Below, one piece after another: positions 54,601 to 64,000 of a stretch of 64,000 bases of DNA; position 1 is the first letter of the stretch, and each line of letters starts with the position of its first letter. The notes below the pieces were generated by a model that saw only the letters and a list, made by a program, of their open reading frames with translations, made no database searches and had not been told where the DNA came from. Both the position numbers and the translations under genes were made by a program. Source of the DNA: Symbiodinium microadriaticum. Its lineage: Eukaryota > Sar > Dinophyceae > Suessiales > Symbiodiniaceae. The stretch lies in assembly GCA_001939145.1 (NCBI GenBank), contig LSRX01001583.1, positions 1-64,000 of the forward strand, written 5' to 3'.

Positions 54601-54955
54601 TTACTCCATCATGCTGAAGGGTGGTGGGCACTTTGGACCCTTCGTGGACATAGCGTCATATTACTCTGATCCGCCCAGGTCGTTGGATAACCTGACCAAG
54701 CATGAGAAGCTGCAGATGACTGCCATGGGAATCACGGAGATTCCTCCAGTCAAGGAGCTCATCCAGGAGTATGTGCCAAAGCTCGCCCTCACGCAGCTCA
54801 GGAAAACTTCGGACAAGTGCTGCCCGGAGCCCGATTCTTGCACCCTAACAACAGAGCCAGACAGTCTGGACGAGACAGGACTTGTTCTTGACGCCAGCCA
54901 CAAGCTGAGTGCTTTGGACAAGGCACCTAGAAAAGATCCCAGTGTGTACATTTAA
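47621..54955 (+). CDS. arylsulfatase (arylsulfatase B-like), secreted, with a LINE in its large intron
   Basis: The enzyme hydrolyses sulfate esters. Exon 1 from ATG 47621 encodes a signal peptide (MKPQHCLCLATAVVAFATAA) and KPHILF. Exon 2 (about 47835-48130) has the metal-binding ILADDMGW, then LEVHTPAINALAAEGVVLD and the formylglycine site CGPAR inside RICGPARSALLSGR. It ends GIPRNMT. Exon 3 (53277-54955) resumes as MGAKVKAGGYKTFYTGKWDA. It carries HANDYW, MTMYLDDTIQNLTDAL and the metal-binding TTDNGGP, and ends at the stop at 54953. Joining 48130 to 53277 restores the frame as NMTGMGAKVKAGGY. The intron uses a GC donor (ACAG/GCGTGG) and a CAG acceptor. GKWDAG replaces the more usual GKWH. 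All key catalytic residues that can be seen are present, so the gene is probably active. The border between exons 1 and 2 (within about 47715-47835) was not resolved. Confidence 0.9.
48598..48688. repeat. compound microsatellite (CA)n-(CGTA)n-(TA)n
   Basis: Three dinucleotide and tetranucleotide blocks follow each other just upstream of LINE ORF1. Confidence 0.95.
48774..49906 (+). CDS. LINE ORF1, interrupted by a -1 frame change
   Basis: ATG at 48774 opens a Lys/Glu-rich helical region (KEETEKKEEFLSEVDVLNQK). A domain with KEMVIGGW and RERFIKEVAKKAGVSNNYYK follows, probably the nucleic-acid-binding part. This frame stops at 49416. Coding character continues in the -1 frame, overlapping from 49319 (VDRVTAIPLKAAMTVAKDYS), through a basic GKGKGKGKKG motif, to the stop at 49904. 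The protein is therefore split, either by a one-base indel or by translational frameshifting. No classical slippery heptamer was seen in the overlap. By position it should be the RNA-binding protein of the retrotransposition particle. Confidence 0.75.
50571..52907 (+). CDS. LINE ORF2, reverse transcriptase (intact, endonuclease part missing)
   Basis: This is a single 778-residue frame with ATG at 50571. Residues about 1-50 look like the last part of an endonuclease domain, with TDHKLL in place of the usual SDH. From about residue 250 all reverse transcriptase blocks are present: KIKNNKSPGADQIPGELFKW, VSIYRKGDASKLENYRPISL, QFGFRKHKSPSHAIF, LILLDWEKAFDKV, GIRQGCPLSPYLFVLVMGAL and the catalytic LFADDTLIF (FADD form). 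The maturase-like thumb and a C-terminal part (RRILGKPPTF, LFGHILRSSRSDPLNQVV) follow. No premature stop occurs. No endonuclease catalytic core was found in the 660 bases between ORF1 and this ORF. Confidence 0.92.
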   Translation: MEAPMAFTQIRSDGLLPHQFKVENAITNITTTVVHTVETDHKLLIANASFKLKANNRRHFERHPRFHQPSQQQLLSYNDSIRKKAEDDNPQERQDVNVFDRLNNILLTSASETLVKKNPKIKKPYISQGTWNLLERKWTAIERGDQDIADEISKEIKKQAQQDRENDFLQQREEITAQGYKWEGLKKLRAKFTPSFTKFKDIDGNHVPFQEYASKAAEYLEKVQWKAPDLNDDQESSENIPLQNGSYKVDDSPFTITELEYVFNKIKNNKSPGADQIPGELFKWLDVPNRRLVLDAANVCLAKGEMDHHLMQAVVVSIYRKGDASKLENYRPISLLNTCYKITAALVKERLDKGLDSWLMTTQFGFRKHKSPSHAIFMARRLQDISEKSRTASTLILLDWEKAFDKVSQQKMLEVLRRLQVPDKIYRLIKDFYTNPEFKVRSGNNESEWKFQYSGIRQGCPLSPYLFVLVMGALFADIKMELCTPRQLQPLDGIYFSEILFADDTLIFGANTQCINKLLHAIERHSAYYGLKLNYGKCVNLTANQRVSSVRFSPDGPAAGRLVPRQRSATYLGTLLTDTFDNKAEIANRLGDCIATCNRLKIFWKKASTSIKWKIQVFNAIIRSKLLYGLECIQLTNAEISKLNAFQNKSLRRILGKPPTFLDREQTNQRIYQEIRQIYHCNFEHFGDTWRKAKLRLFGHILRSSRSDPLNQVVFHSDNLRPRTVLTRRVGRPKSDWLLETYADAYKQIAGPITMFDHNNDAHLQIVQQQALQRIDPF

Positions 54956-55446
54956 GCGGTGCTGTTCCCCGGAAGTTCTGTGCTAGCACTGACCGGTTGG
55001 AAGCAAGACATTCTCAATACAAACTCTGGCACCTAGCGCGGCATCGAGGGAGCGACGCTTTAATGCAAGAGGTGTTGCCTGCTGTGACAATACCTCGATA
55101 TTTCAATGCAGTGAATGCTTGGAAGCCCCAAGAAGATTGGTTGAGACAAAAAGGTTGCTACCAGTAGTGATGTTAGAGACTGTGCATGTCGAGTGACAGC
55201 CGCATCTTCTTTAGCAGCACTGTTTGCATCCCCAGGAGAGATCATCGTGTTGCATGCTTCCAGCTCTTCTTCAAGTTTACATGCATCCAATCGACGCAAG
55301 CGGCAAGCTTCTCCCCTTGCACTGCACACAGCTACAACAATGTATGTCTAGCAGAAACCAGTCGGTCGTGCAGCTCTGCCAGGTAGTCTTGAAGGCATAG
55401 TGTTCGTTTAAGCAAGATTGTCTGGGATGACGTGAGCCAGGCTGTC
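54956..55446. other. intergenic, nothing recognised
   Basis: 3' flank of the arylsulfatase gene and 5' flank of the next gene. Short frames only. Confidence 0.5.
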
Positions 55447-57410
55447 ATGTCCTTTGCGCGGGATGTCCGGAACACCACTCCTGTACGCAAGGGTCACCAT
55501 GTAAAGCCTGCGTCGGCCGCAGAGCGGCCAGAGCAATCCATCAGCCGCTTATTGGATATCGTCACGGACCACGGTCTGCAGCTGAAGTCTCTGCGGCAGG
55601 AGCATGATGCACTCCAGCAAGAAACCAAGGCCTTGCGTTGTGCACTGTCCTCTGCCGGGCTATGGCATCAAGACAAAGGTGGTGAGCGCGAGCTCCAATC
55701 GAATCCATCGGTCTCCAATCCCTCGGCCGACGACGTCTTGGCAAAGCTGGCGCAAAGCGGCGTTGCTCATGGCAAGAGACCGGCTTCTGGAGGATACCCG
55801 ACCCGAACTGCAGCCAAGGTGGAGCCCACCGGCTCCAGCGTCTGCAGCACATCCGCCGGTAGCGAGGGTTCCGGCAACAGCTTCACGTCAAGCATCAGAC
55901 GATCCAGCAGCAGCGGTAGCGTGGGTGCTGTGCGCAAGACGAAGAGCTGTCCCAAGGCACGAGCCAAGGAGAATGTCCCCAGAGATACCGAGTCAGTGGG
56001 AGAGGAGCGCGAGCGTGAGCCCAGGCGTGGGCCCAGGCACGAGCCCGAGCGTGGTGGCACGGGCNNNNNNNNNNNNNNNNNNNNNNNNNNNNNNNNNNNN
56101 NNNNNNNNNNNNNNNNNNNNNNNNNNNNNNNNNNNNNNNNNNNNNNNNNNNNNNNNNNNNNNNNNNNNNNNNNNNNNGCCTCCAGTGGATCGCCTTTGCG
56201 CCGTTCGCGGCCCCGAGAACCACCCAGCCTGTACCAGGCAGCGGAGCCCTTGCTGTCCGCATCCGCATCGACGAAGGAGAAGCGGGCGCTGGCTTTGGGA
56301 GCCATCTCACGGGCTCTTAAGGATGGAGCTCCAGCAGACAAGTGGGATGGGCCGGAGACTCCTTTAAGGGCTGCAGTGCAGGCCCGGAGTGTGGAGATGG
56401 CACGGCTCTTGGTTGAGGCGAGGGCGAACCCGAATGAGACGGATGCCAAAGGAGTGTGTGTCCTCCACACAGCCTCCTTCGATGGCCTGGCTGACGTGTG
56501 CAGAACACTTCTGCAAGCTCGTGCAGATGCAAATGCAGCCGACCAACATGGACAAACCGCTCTTTTCTTCTCGCCGCTGCCTCAGCCACTCCTTGGTGTC
56601 AGTGGGTTCAAAGTTCAGAGGATTTCAGTGCGGCAAGGCACATACTTCATAGTTAGTCATCGTTCGAGCGAGACGACCTCCGCGTAAGCCCAGGCCTTTG
56701 AGCTCGGTCTGTGATGTCCTGCTTGAGCACAAGGCGCGAAGTCTTGTGCAGCAAAGTAGTAGGCGTTTAATGGTCAGATCAGGCACGCAGGCCGTACGGG
56801 AAATTCACAGCACGAGACGGTTCCTGCAATCTGCTGATGAGCTAGCTGTTTCTTCTTCGCAACAGGCCAATGTCAATGCCCTGAATCAGAAAGGGCAGCC
56901 GACGACCAAGCGTTCCAGCAAGCTGCGCAGATTCCATTTGCCTGCTGCCTGAGGTCAGCCTTGCATCTCGCCAGCCGGGCAGGCCTTACCGAGGTACCCT
57001 GCACGAAACGAGCAAGCAAGAAAGGCTGATAACTTCAAGATCTCCATGATACTGTGATGGGCTTAGGTCCTCGTGTGGATGGCGCCCCGGGTCAGCCGCG
57101 ATGTCGTTGACATGCCGAAGCCCTGGTCCGGGCAAGTGTGTAGCCTCACGGCCTCACGTGCTCAACTTTCTCAATCCCACGAGATCTGGATGGTGCGGTA
57201 GGGCTCTTCCACCTCGAGTCTTCTCGTTTTCCATTCCCTGCAGCTGAAGTTCATCGTAAGCACCTAGCTGGCCAAAATGTCATCGCCACTGTTCTGGCAG
57301 ACATGTTTGCCCAGGCGAGACACGCACGGTGCCACCGCTGCCTACTACGCCAGACATGCGGGAATTCCCAGCGACTTTCTAGTCAAGCTGGGTGCCCAGT
57401 TCGAGAGTCT
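55447..57410 (+). CDS. ankyrin-repeat protein with N-terminal coiled coil (multi-exon, gap inside)
   Basis: ATG at 55447 opens MSFARDVRNTTPV. A coiled coil follows (DIVTDHGLQLKSLRQEHDAL, then QQETKALRCAL), then a Ser/Arg-rich disordered part that runs into the assembly gap. After the gap the frame resumes with KEKRALALGAISRALKDG and ankyrin repeats: ETPLRAAVQARSVEMARLLV, EARANPNETDAKGVCVLHTA, LADVCRTLLQARADANAADQ and HGQTALFF. Further exons give CDVLLEHK (to 56733), ANVNALNQKGQ (56866-56897), ALHLASRAGLTEV (from 56954) and DTHGATAAYYARHAGIPSDF (57321-57380). Two introns are resolved by restoring the repeat: 56734-56865 and 56898-56953. Both fit GC donors and AG acceptors. The C-terminal end is uncertain. 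Confidence 0.78.
56065..56177. other. assembly gap, 113 undetermined bases
   Basis: A run of N inside the coding exon of the ankyrin gene. The reading frame before the gap does not continue in phase after it, so the true length is not 113 or sequence near the gap is wrong. Confidence 1.
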
Positions 57411-58309
57411 TGCTTGCTCCTGCAGAAGGGTGCGCCCCGTGATTGGACTCCTGACGGTGCTCTCAGGCATCGGCTTCTTGTGGTTGAGAGCACCCCAGCA
57501 TCTTCAGCTGAACGGACGTGGCATCCTAAATGCCAGAATTTCACGCATGTCTTGGCAGCTCCGAGTGTGACGCCGCTGATGCAAGGCGTCGTCGGACATC
57601 CCGAGAGAGCGAGATGCAGGAGTCGTGGTTGCACAGAGCACCGAAGATTGCGCCCGTCTCGCGAGATCAGGAGACAGGAAGAGGTCGTGCACGCCAGAAC
57701 TGGTCGGGACCATCGCGAGCTCCACTTCCGACGTTACTGGAGGAGCTGTACCAAGCCTCTCTGACTTGTGCAAAGCCGCCTTTCCAAGTTTGAGAAGGCT
57801 AAGGCATTTACCAGCATAGGAGAATTCCGTGTTCAAACATCAAGCAAACGATGATCACACGTGAGGAGAGGACCTGACTTCGAAGCTGTTACATGGATTA
57901 AATTGCTGCTTCAGTGGGCACAATCGCTGCACACATCCACCCCTGCCCACCGATTTCCTCACGTCGCACTTGCTACAAGTACTAGTTACTAGGAGACCTT
58001 AAACAGGGACTCTTGAAGTCATGTACTCGTTTTGCCATGCTGGTCTTCTGTTTCTGTTTGTTGGTTTGTTCGCGACAGTGTGCACGTGTGCGCGTGTGTG
58101 TGTGTGTGTGTGGGGTGGTTCAATGCATCGTTGGGGCATTCCTGCTGCGGCGGAACTGCGGCTGTGACTTCGTGAAAGCACCTCGAACCAAGTGCTCGAT
58201 GAATATCAGTGCAGCAAGCAGAAGAAGGGTCACAGGATTTGAAGGCCGTGGCGTCAACTTGACCAAAGGTGGGAGAATTCTGCGCGCCCACTGCCTCCGT
58301 GCGTACGGA
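57411..58309. other. no gene recognised
   Basis: Overlapping frames only. A (GT)n run lies at about 58093-58112. Confidence 0.4.
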
Positions 58310-59296
58310 CCTGTGAGGACCAGCAGTGCTCGGAGGAGGAAGTCGCACCGGCAAGTTCCAAGGACTGCAAACTTGAAGTCACGGCTTGATGTCACAGCCC
58401 AATCAGTGTCCCGTCTCTCAGGAGGTCGTGTGTGCGGAGCAAGAGAAGCAGTCGGACAAGCCCGAAGACGAGGTCCATCTCGTTCGTATCAAACCTAGCG
58501 CAGCGGGTTGGGGCTTACTGAACAGACCAACGGTAGAAAGCCTCCTGCCAACCTGTGTTCGAAGCCCTTGCTTGGCGCTTTTGTTGTCAGGCGCTACGGA
58601 CCTAGGGACATGGTTTGCTTTTTTTCTGTCGCCTTTTCCTGTCGAGCACTTTTCGCGCTTCGTTTGGGGGTCGTGCAAGGAGGAACTGCCCTGCTCAACC
58701 GTGGTCACTCCGGTTGACACGCGAATGGCAGGCGACGAGGCCAACCAAGACTTGGTGGTAAGCTATCGACGAATGCCAGCAGACTGAAAGCAGGCGACCA
58801 TGGACTTGACAAAGGACCTGCAGGTGCAGGATCGTCTTGAGAGCGAGGCCGGCGGAGTTGAAGGTGACAAAAAGACTGTGTGTACCACGAAGTCCAGCAT
58901 GCACAGCAAGAGCTCACCAATGTTTCCATTGCTAAAGTAGATTTGCTACGCTGAGTGAGCAAGGAGACTGGTGATGCGGCCGAGCATGGTGAGGATCACA
59001 GCGATTGTCTCGAACGGACCTTAAAGGCTGAGCTCGGCCCAGAAGAGGTATGTCAGGAGCACCAAGAGGAGACGAGCTTTCTGTGCGAGGAGACCACTGG
59101 TGACGAGAAGGCTGAGAAAGTTGCGGACTCTGAGGAGCGACTCCCCTGGTCTGAAGACCGTGGTTCGGAGAAATCGCTTGTGGCACCTCAGGCGGCAGGA
59201 GCAGAGGTGCCGTTAGATGTGCAAGGGTGCGATGAGAGTGGGAGTTCGCCACCCGTTGGAAGCTGTCAGCTACAGGCCGGGGGCACTCATGTTTAG
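58310..59296 (+). CDS. unidentified acidic protein (multi-exon)
   Basis: Plus-strand fragments rich in Glu, Asp and Cys follow each other: about 58310-58387 (CEDQQCSEEEVAPASSKDCK), about 58421-58490 (EVVCAEQEKQSDKPEDEVHL), about 58800-58870 (MDLTKDLQVQDRLESEAGGV) and about 58955-59296 (LKAELGPEEVCQEHQEETSF, then EKAEKVADSEERLPWSED). A probable intron with a CAG acceptor lies before 58421. The last frame ends at a stop at 59294. The protein is probably disordered. The family is unknown. Confidence 0.42.
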
Positions 59297-60677
59297 GAAT
59301 GTGCCAGCATGGATCCAACAGGCTTGTGCTGACGGTGAATGCGGTGATGGTTCAGAACATTCGCCTTCCTATTCTGCCTCGGAGAGAGGCGTGTTTGCTC
59401 GTGCTGTTGGCAATGAGTGGAAAGTTGTCTGAACCTGTCCAGATCGTGCAGACAAAATGGTGACGTGGGAAGAGGATTTCGGGCAGCCAGGCCGTGGTCA
59501 CAACTGTCGGCCATACGCATGGCGGCTGGTTGTAGTTGACCCTGAATTCCACGTGTGCTTTATACAGGTTCCGCTTTGTCCCAGATGGCGCCCAACTGCG
59601 AGACGCACGAGCCTGCAGACGATCCTGCAGGCTTGCACTGAGTTTCTATGCAAAATAAGATGAGCAAGCAATCAGTCGCGTGCACAACCACCCTGAGCCG
59701 AGCTTGATCAGTGCCCGCGAACATGTTTGCAGTTTGGCAGGCACAGGCCATGTGCCAGAGTTCGAGCCAGTGGCAGAGGCACAGGGGCTTCTTGGGACTT
59801 GAGACTTGGGCCGTGCGGGGTTTTGCACCTTCACTACTGTTGTGACACCGGTTTCTTATTTCGTGAGGCAGGATTCAGGAACGCTAAAGCCCCGGAGCCT
59901 CAGCCATAAGGCCATCTGGACTGCAAAGTCTGGAGGCCTTGATGCTGTGCTGTTGGAGGTGGACGGGGGTCTCTTTTTCTTCTAAGCGTGGCTGTGGGGC
60001 AGCATACCAACCTAGGACCCTCCTTATGCTTGCGGCGGGAGGGCGAATTCTCAATGTTATCAGCGAAACGGTTTATTGATCTGGCGGTCTTGATGGTGGT
60101 GTCAGTTTCTCGCACGGTTCGCCGGTCAGCCGCCGATGCCGGAAGAGGAGCCCAACTGCATGGATATAGAACATCGGCGTCGCTTTCACAAGCGTTTCAT
60201 GGGTCAGGCTTCACCATCCTCATGTCTGAGAGATCTCAGCCGTTTGCGGAGCTCTTGTGTTCCCTCATTTCCTTGTGTGGGGGGCCTGGGTCCAAACTCC
60301 CGCAAGACAAACGACGCAGAGGGTGTGGGCTGATGCCGGGGATGGAACCCAATCCCGGGATATTTTCTGGAGAGTCGAAGGATTCTGGGAATCTTGGCGC
60401 TATTTTTCGGTTGCAGTCACATGTACAGGTAGCAGGAGATGAGGCTGCGGCGAGCAGTGTCGAATCTCGTCAGCAAGTGCGGGTTCAACACGAACGCCCT
60501 TAAGAACCATGTGCATGTGGTTTCTTACGCAATGAACACCTTGTTGCAATTCGGCAGTGAAGCTGACGATCAGTTCCCAGGCTTCGGACACATCCGAGTC
60601 CTTTATGGATGCAAGCTCGCCCTGCAAACCCAGAGATGCTGCTTAGCTGCGATTTTGGCAGACTTGGGGATAGCAGC
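59297..60677. other. uncertain region, possible exons
   Basis: A 171-residue plus frame (59988-60503) has no recognised domain. Fragments at about 60136-60220 (MPEEEPNCMDIEHRRRFHKR) and 60439-60600 (LRRAVSNLVSKCGFNTNALK) look partly coding. None can be assigned. Confidence 0.3.
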
Positions 60678-63265
60678 ATGCCCATGGATCAGTTTCAGAC
60701 ACTGAGCGCTCTGCGAGGGACGGAGCTCCAGGCGAGAGCGCCGAGTTTCGATGAATCAGGCCATCAAGCATCATCAAGCAACCTGATCCATTCCATGAGA
60801 ACAGCCTTGGCTTTGGTTACTTTTGTTGGCTTCTTGGCAGGCCTTCTTGTGGCAATTTGCAGAGCGGGAGCGCTGAAGATTCTCCCTGGTAAATGCTGAG
60901 CAGTCGTACTCTTGTCGCTGCTGATTTGTGCAGATGCTTCGCAAGCAAACGCTTGGTCACCTCTAAAGTTCGGGTCGCTGTGCGCTAAAGACACATTGGC
61001 GCAACATGTCGGAAATCACAGCGAGAGAGTGCAGACAGGGGCGACGCTGAAGAGCAGCCTCGCCGTGCTTCGAGGGCTCCAAAGCGGAGTCCGGAGCTGT
61101 TAGCGAGCTTCTGCCAGATCCATCATCTGGCACTTGTAATCAATGCACACCTTTATGTTTACCGGTGTGCTGATGTGATAATGACCTGCAGTCTAGTTCA
61201 GTTCACTTGGTGCCTGGAAGGCTTCGGCGACTCTAACGTAACCTCAGGCACGTGCGGCATTGTCGACCTTCGGCCTAAGTGTACTAGACATCGGCTTGCT
61301 GCCGCGGCGCGCTTGTCGGTACTCCTTGCTCTGTGCGGTGAAACAGTCGACTGCCAAAGAAAATCACCCAGGTGCTGGGCCGGGTAGTGGAGAGGGTTTC
61401 GCCATGCTGCAGCAATGAGTGGTTCCTCCCCATCCTCCAGTACTTGCCGGGGTGATAAGACATGTGGCGCACAAACTACATTGCCTCTCAGCTGCAATGC
61501 AAGCGCCTAGAAATTTATGCTCGTGGACTTGCTCTCCCCAATGATGCGCTCTTCCCACATGTTTCTCTGCGATCCTCAGGCCACATCCGGCTTTCGGGAC
61601 GTGTCTTCAGCAGTTGGAAGAGGTGTTTCACTGGGAGTTGGACCGTTTCAGAGGCGCAACTTTGAGCGTGCTACGGGAAGATCATTGTGACATTGCCGAA
61701 TGGCAAGCAGCATCGAGGTTTTGCAGCACGGAGCCAGCCGTGTGTTCTGCTGCCTGGCCACCTTAATGCGGGAGCGTCAGGCAGCCTGTGGTGTAAGCAG
61801 CATCAGCCAAGGCGTGGTGTTGCTGCTGACTGGCCCATGGTAGTCCAGGGGCGGTTCCAGGACAATGTGCAACTGCTTCGACGATGTCTGGGGAACAGAA
61901 GGCTGGTCTGTGTAAGCGAAAACCTGGGGCAGAGTGAAGCATCTGTTAGAGAGCAGCGTTTGAATCAGAGCCGATCAGGTGCCTAGCCTTTTGGATGACA
62001 TTAATGCTGGCAGCACCCGACATGTCTTTTTCCTGCAATGACAGCTCTGGCCCTAGCACTTCCTCTTAGGTCAGTTTTGATCCGACCGCATCCTTTTTCA
62101 ACTACGAGATTCCCAGAAGCTTCCAGACGAAGCCCCGCTCCGTCCGCGAGCCTTCGGGAGCTGATGCGCCCAGGCCTGGGCGTCCAACCTTTTGAGAGAT
62201 TTCCTGCTTTTTGTTTGCGGCACTTTGCACAGATTAATCAACCCGGGGCGATTGGAGATGATGTTCGGGGACTTCCTGACCGCTGCGGAGCTGAAGCATG
62301 GAGTGGTCGCGCCAACCGAGACGGCGGTTCGTGCTGCGACTTGGCAAGCAGATCACATCGACATAGTAAGTGACGAGTGTCCCTAGCTGCTGGCACGAAG
62401 ACGAGGTGAGCATGCCTTACGATGCTGACGATGCGGGTACGGGCCGTAACTTGAAGGTGCACGTAGAGCGAAATCAGAACCCGGGCACCGTAGGATTCTT
62501 GAGAAGCATGGCTTCAGACGAGCTTGGTACTGAGAAGATGATGTCGCAGATTGAGCTTGGAGGTTGATGACATAGCTCTAACGACGAGAGCATGGATTCT
62601 ATGGTCGTATTCCAGCATGTATGGTCTGCTTAGAGTGGTCACCTCGCAAGCGTTTCGCGGAAGGACAAGGTGTGGAGGAACCGTCGGTGCACAGGGAAGC
62701 ATGAACACTGAAGAAACCCTTGCAGACACAGGCAATGATCAAGGGACGACGCGAGCACAACTTTGCTTTCCGCACGTTTCTGCGTCATAAGCCTTGTCAC
62801 AGGCTTCGCAGGACATACTCTACGTGCCATTGAGAGAGCTGCAGCAACTGTCGCTGTACTGCGTGGATGATGCAGCTGACTGGCCGGACGATTTGTTGCA
62901 GGACCGGGGCACAGTCCAGGTTGTAGGACATGGTAGTGCAGGGAGTTTGTTGTTGTGTTCCGACAGGAGTTCGTTCCCGGCGATCTGACAACTAAGCTCG
63001 ACATGCCTGAATGGCAGCCGTTTCTGCGAGAGCGTCGTTTGTGGATGTGCGCAGGAGGCCCAGAGGCTGGAAGGTCCAAAGTGATTTCCTCTCCCGATCT
63101 GAGGTAACCATGCACTGCTTTGCAGCCTGCATAAATTGAAATAACAAGAATCACAACGAGAGCCGTGTTGCATCTTACCCTCCAGGGCACTCGGCACCTC
63201 ACAGCGGGCTTCCACTGGGATCACCTGCAGAACCTCCATGCCGTCATCAGCGGCAAGAAGGAGGT
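60678..63265 (+). CDS. probable membrane-anchored JmjC/cupin-8-type protein (multi-exon)
   Basis: ATG at 60678 reads MPMDQFQTLSALRGTELQAR. A single hydrophobic segment (ALALVTFVGFLAGLLVAICR) follows, as in a type II membrane protein. Later plus-strand exons include about 62072-62150 (FDPTASFFNYEIPRSFQTKP), about 62266-62365 (DFLTAAELKHGVVAPTETAV), about 62813-62900 (ILYVPLRELQQLSLY), about 62968-63106 (LDMPEWQPFLRERRLWMCAG) and about 63187-63265 (LTAGFHWDHLQNLHAVISGK, then KEV). The last has the HxD, Asn-Leu and SGKKEV pattern of the cupin-8/JmjC fold, which binds Fe(II) and 2-oxoglutarate. The second metal histidine would lie in a later exon that was not found. That the membrane-anchor exon belongs to the same gene is inference. 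Confidence 0.45.
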
Positions 63266-63395
63266 CCGAACATGCAGTTTTGATGCAATGTCTTGCGTGT
63301 TGAAAGAAAGGTAGAAAGGTCTGCGAAGTTGTGGTGCGCAGGTATTTCTGGTAGCTCCTCTGCAAGCTCCAGCCTTGCATCTTGGACTCCGACAC

Positions 63396-63838
63396 AATCT
63401 GTTGAGGCGTTTCGTCGTCTGTCTGTGTATACATGTTCTGATCACCACATCAAACATGTGCATGAATGCAGCCTTGCCGAGCAGCGTCAGTGGTGATCTC
63501 TTTACTTTCGCGTGCAGCTTGGATCTTCGGTTGGCGGAACTTAACAGCAGAATCCTGTGAGTTTCTGAGCAAGGAAGCTGTAGCTGGACCGATGTAGAAG
63601 GGTAAGGATCATTGTAAATAGACATCGCTTGAGGATACCTGGACAGGATTCCTAGCTCTGCCCCAGCTCTCATCCTCACATCATCTCCGAAGACCTCATC
63701 CAACCGAAGATCCAAGCTGCAAGCGAAAGTAAAGAGATCACTGATGTTGCTCGGCAAGACCGGATGCATGAACGTCTTTGATGCGGTGATCAGCAGAACA
63801 TATATACACAGACAGGCGACGAAATGCCTCAACAGATT
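63396..63838. repeat. large inverted repeat, two 139-base arms
   Basis: Left arm 63396-63534 and right arm 63700-63838 are reverse complements with scattered mismatches and a few small indels. A 165-base spacer separates them. Matching blocks include CTTGCCGAGCA and ATCTCTTTACTTTCGC with CAGCTTGGATCTTCGGTTGG. A minus-strand open frame runs through both arms but is not considered a gene. Confidence 0.9.
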
Positions 63839-63944
63839 ACAAAGTGCACGAATGCACGAGAAAGATGTGTTCGCACGACCCGTGCATGCAAGCAAGCATA
63901 GATGATGCATAAGATGTGTGTACGATGAACACATGTATTTCTGT

Positions 63945-64000
63945 ATGTCCGTATGTCCGTCTGTCTGTCTGTCTGTATGTATGTATGTATGTATCTATGC
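63945..64000. repeat. TGTC/TGTA tetranucleotide microsatellite
   Basis: GTCCGTAT, CTGTCTGT and ATGTATGT units run to the end of the window and probably beyond. Confidence 0.95.

Noticed and set aside
63221..63934. 237-residue minus-strand open frame
   Set aside because: It crosses both arms of the large inverted repeat and the end of the JmjC-like exon. The composition is not protein-like, and the length is explained by the repeat.

Overview
The window looks like nuclear DNA of a dinoflagellate, most likely of the Symbiodiniaceae. This is inferred from several things seen together. Nearly every gene that can be recognised reads on the plus strand. The genes are cut into very many short exons by small introns, and several introns begin with GC or GA instead of GT and carry short direct repeats at their borders. 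TTTAGGG/CCCTAAA telomere-type repeats lie inside the sequence. There is a stand-alone ketosynthase protein, there are ankyrin-repeat genes, and there is an AT-rich LINE. No bacterial operon, tRNA, rRNA or CRISPR array was seen.

Layout. 0.9-3.1 kb: a fused alpha/beta-hydrolase (DUF1749-like) and P-loop kinase. 3.9-4.5 kb: an unidentified multi-exon gene. 4.8-5.3 kb: intronless mitochondrial-type ribosomal protein L11. 5.6-10 kb: unidentified coding fragments and diverged direct repeats. 10.5-12.3 kb: a WRNIP1/MgsA-type AAA+ ATPase. 17.0-20.2 kb: a polyketide synthase ketosynthase with an unusual N-terminal region and a threefold carbohydrate-binding-like tail. 24.3-26.1 kb: an ankyrin protein. 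27.0-28.2 kb: an Ala/Pro/Ser-rich protein with a coiled coil. 30.3-32.8 kb: a coiled-coil protein. 33.6-34.4 kb: an endonuclease/exonuclease/phosphatase-like ORF. 35-40.3 kb: microsatellites, satellite DNA, a long hairpin and telomere-like arrays with higher-order structure. 42.2-47.1 kb: glucose-6-phosphate isomerase in roughly 27 small exons. 47.6-55.0 kb: a secreted arylsulfatase whose large intron holds a LINE with an intact reverse transcriptase. 55.4-57.4 kb: a second ankyrin gene, broken by a 113-base assembly gap. 58.3-59.3 kb: an acidic protein. 60.7-63.3 kb: a probable membrane-anchored JmjC/cupin-8 protein, followed by a 139-base-armed inverted repeat.

The genes do not form one pathway. 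Glucose-6-phosphate isomerase is central carbon metabolism, L11 is organelle translation, WRNIP1 is replication-fork maintenance, the arylsulfatase is secreted or lysosomal, and the ketosynthase is lipid or polyketide metabolism. The shared plus-strand orientation fits the long one-directional gene arrays known from dinoflagellate genomes. Exon borders were inferred by eye from protein-family conservation and are approximate unless stated. Multi-exon genes are given as single spans, with exon positions in the text.
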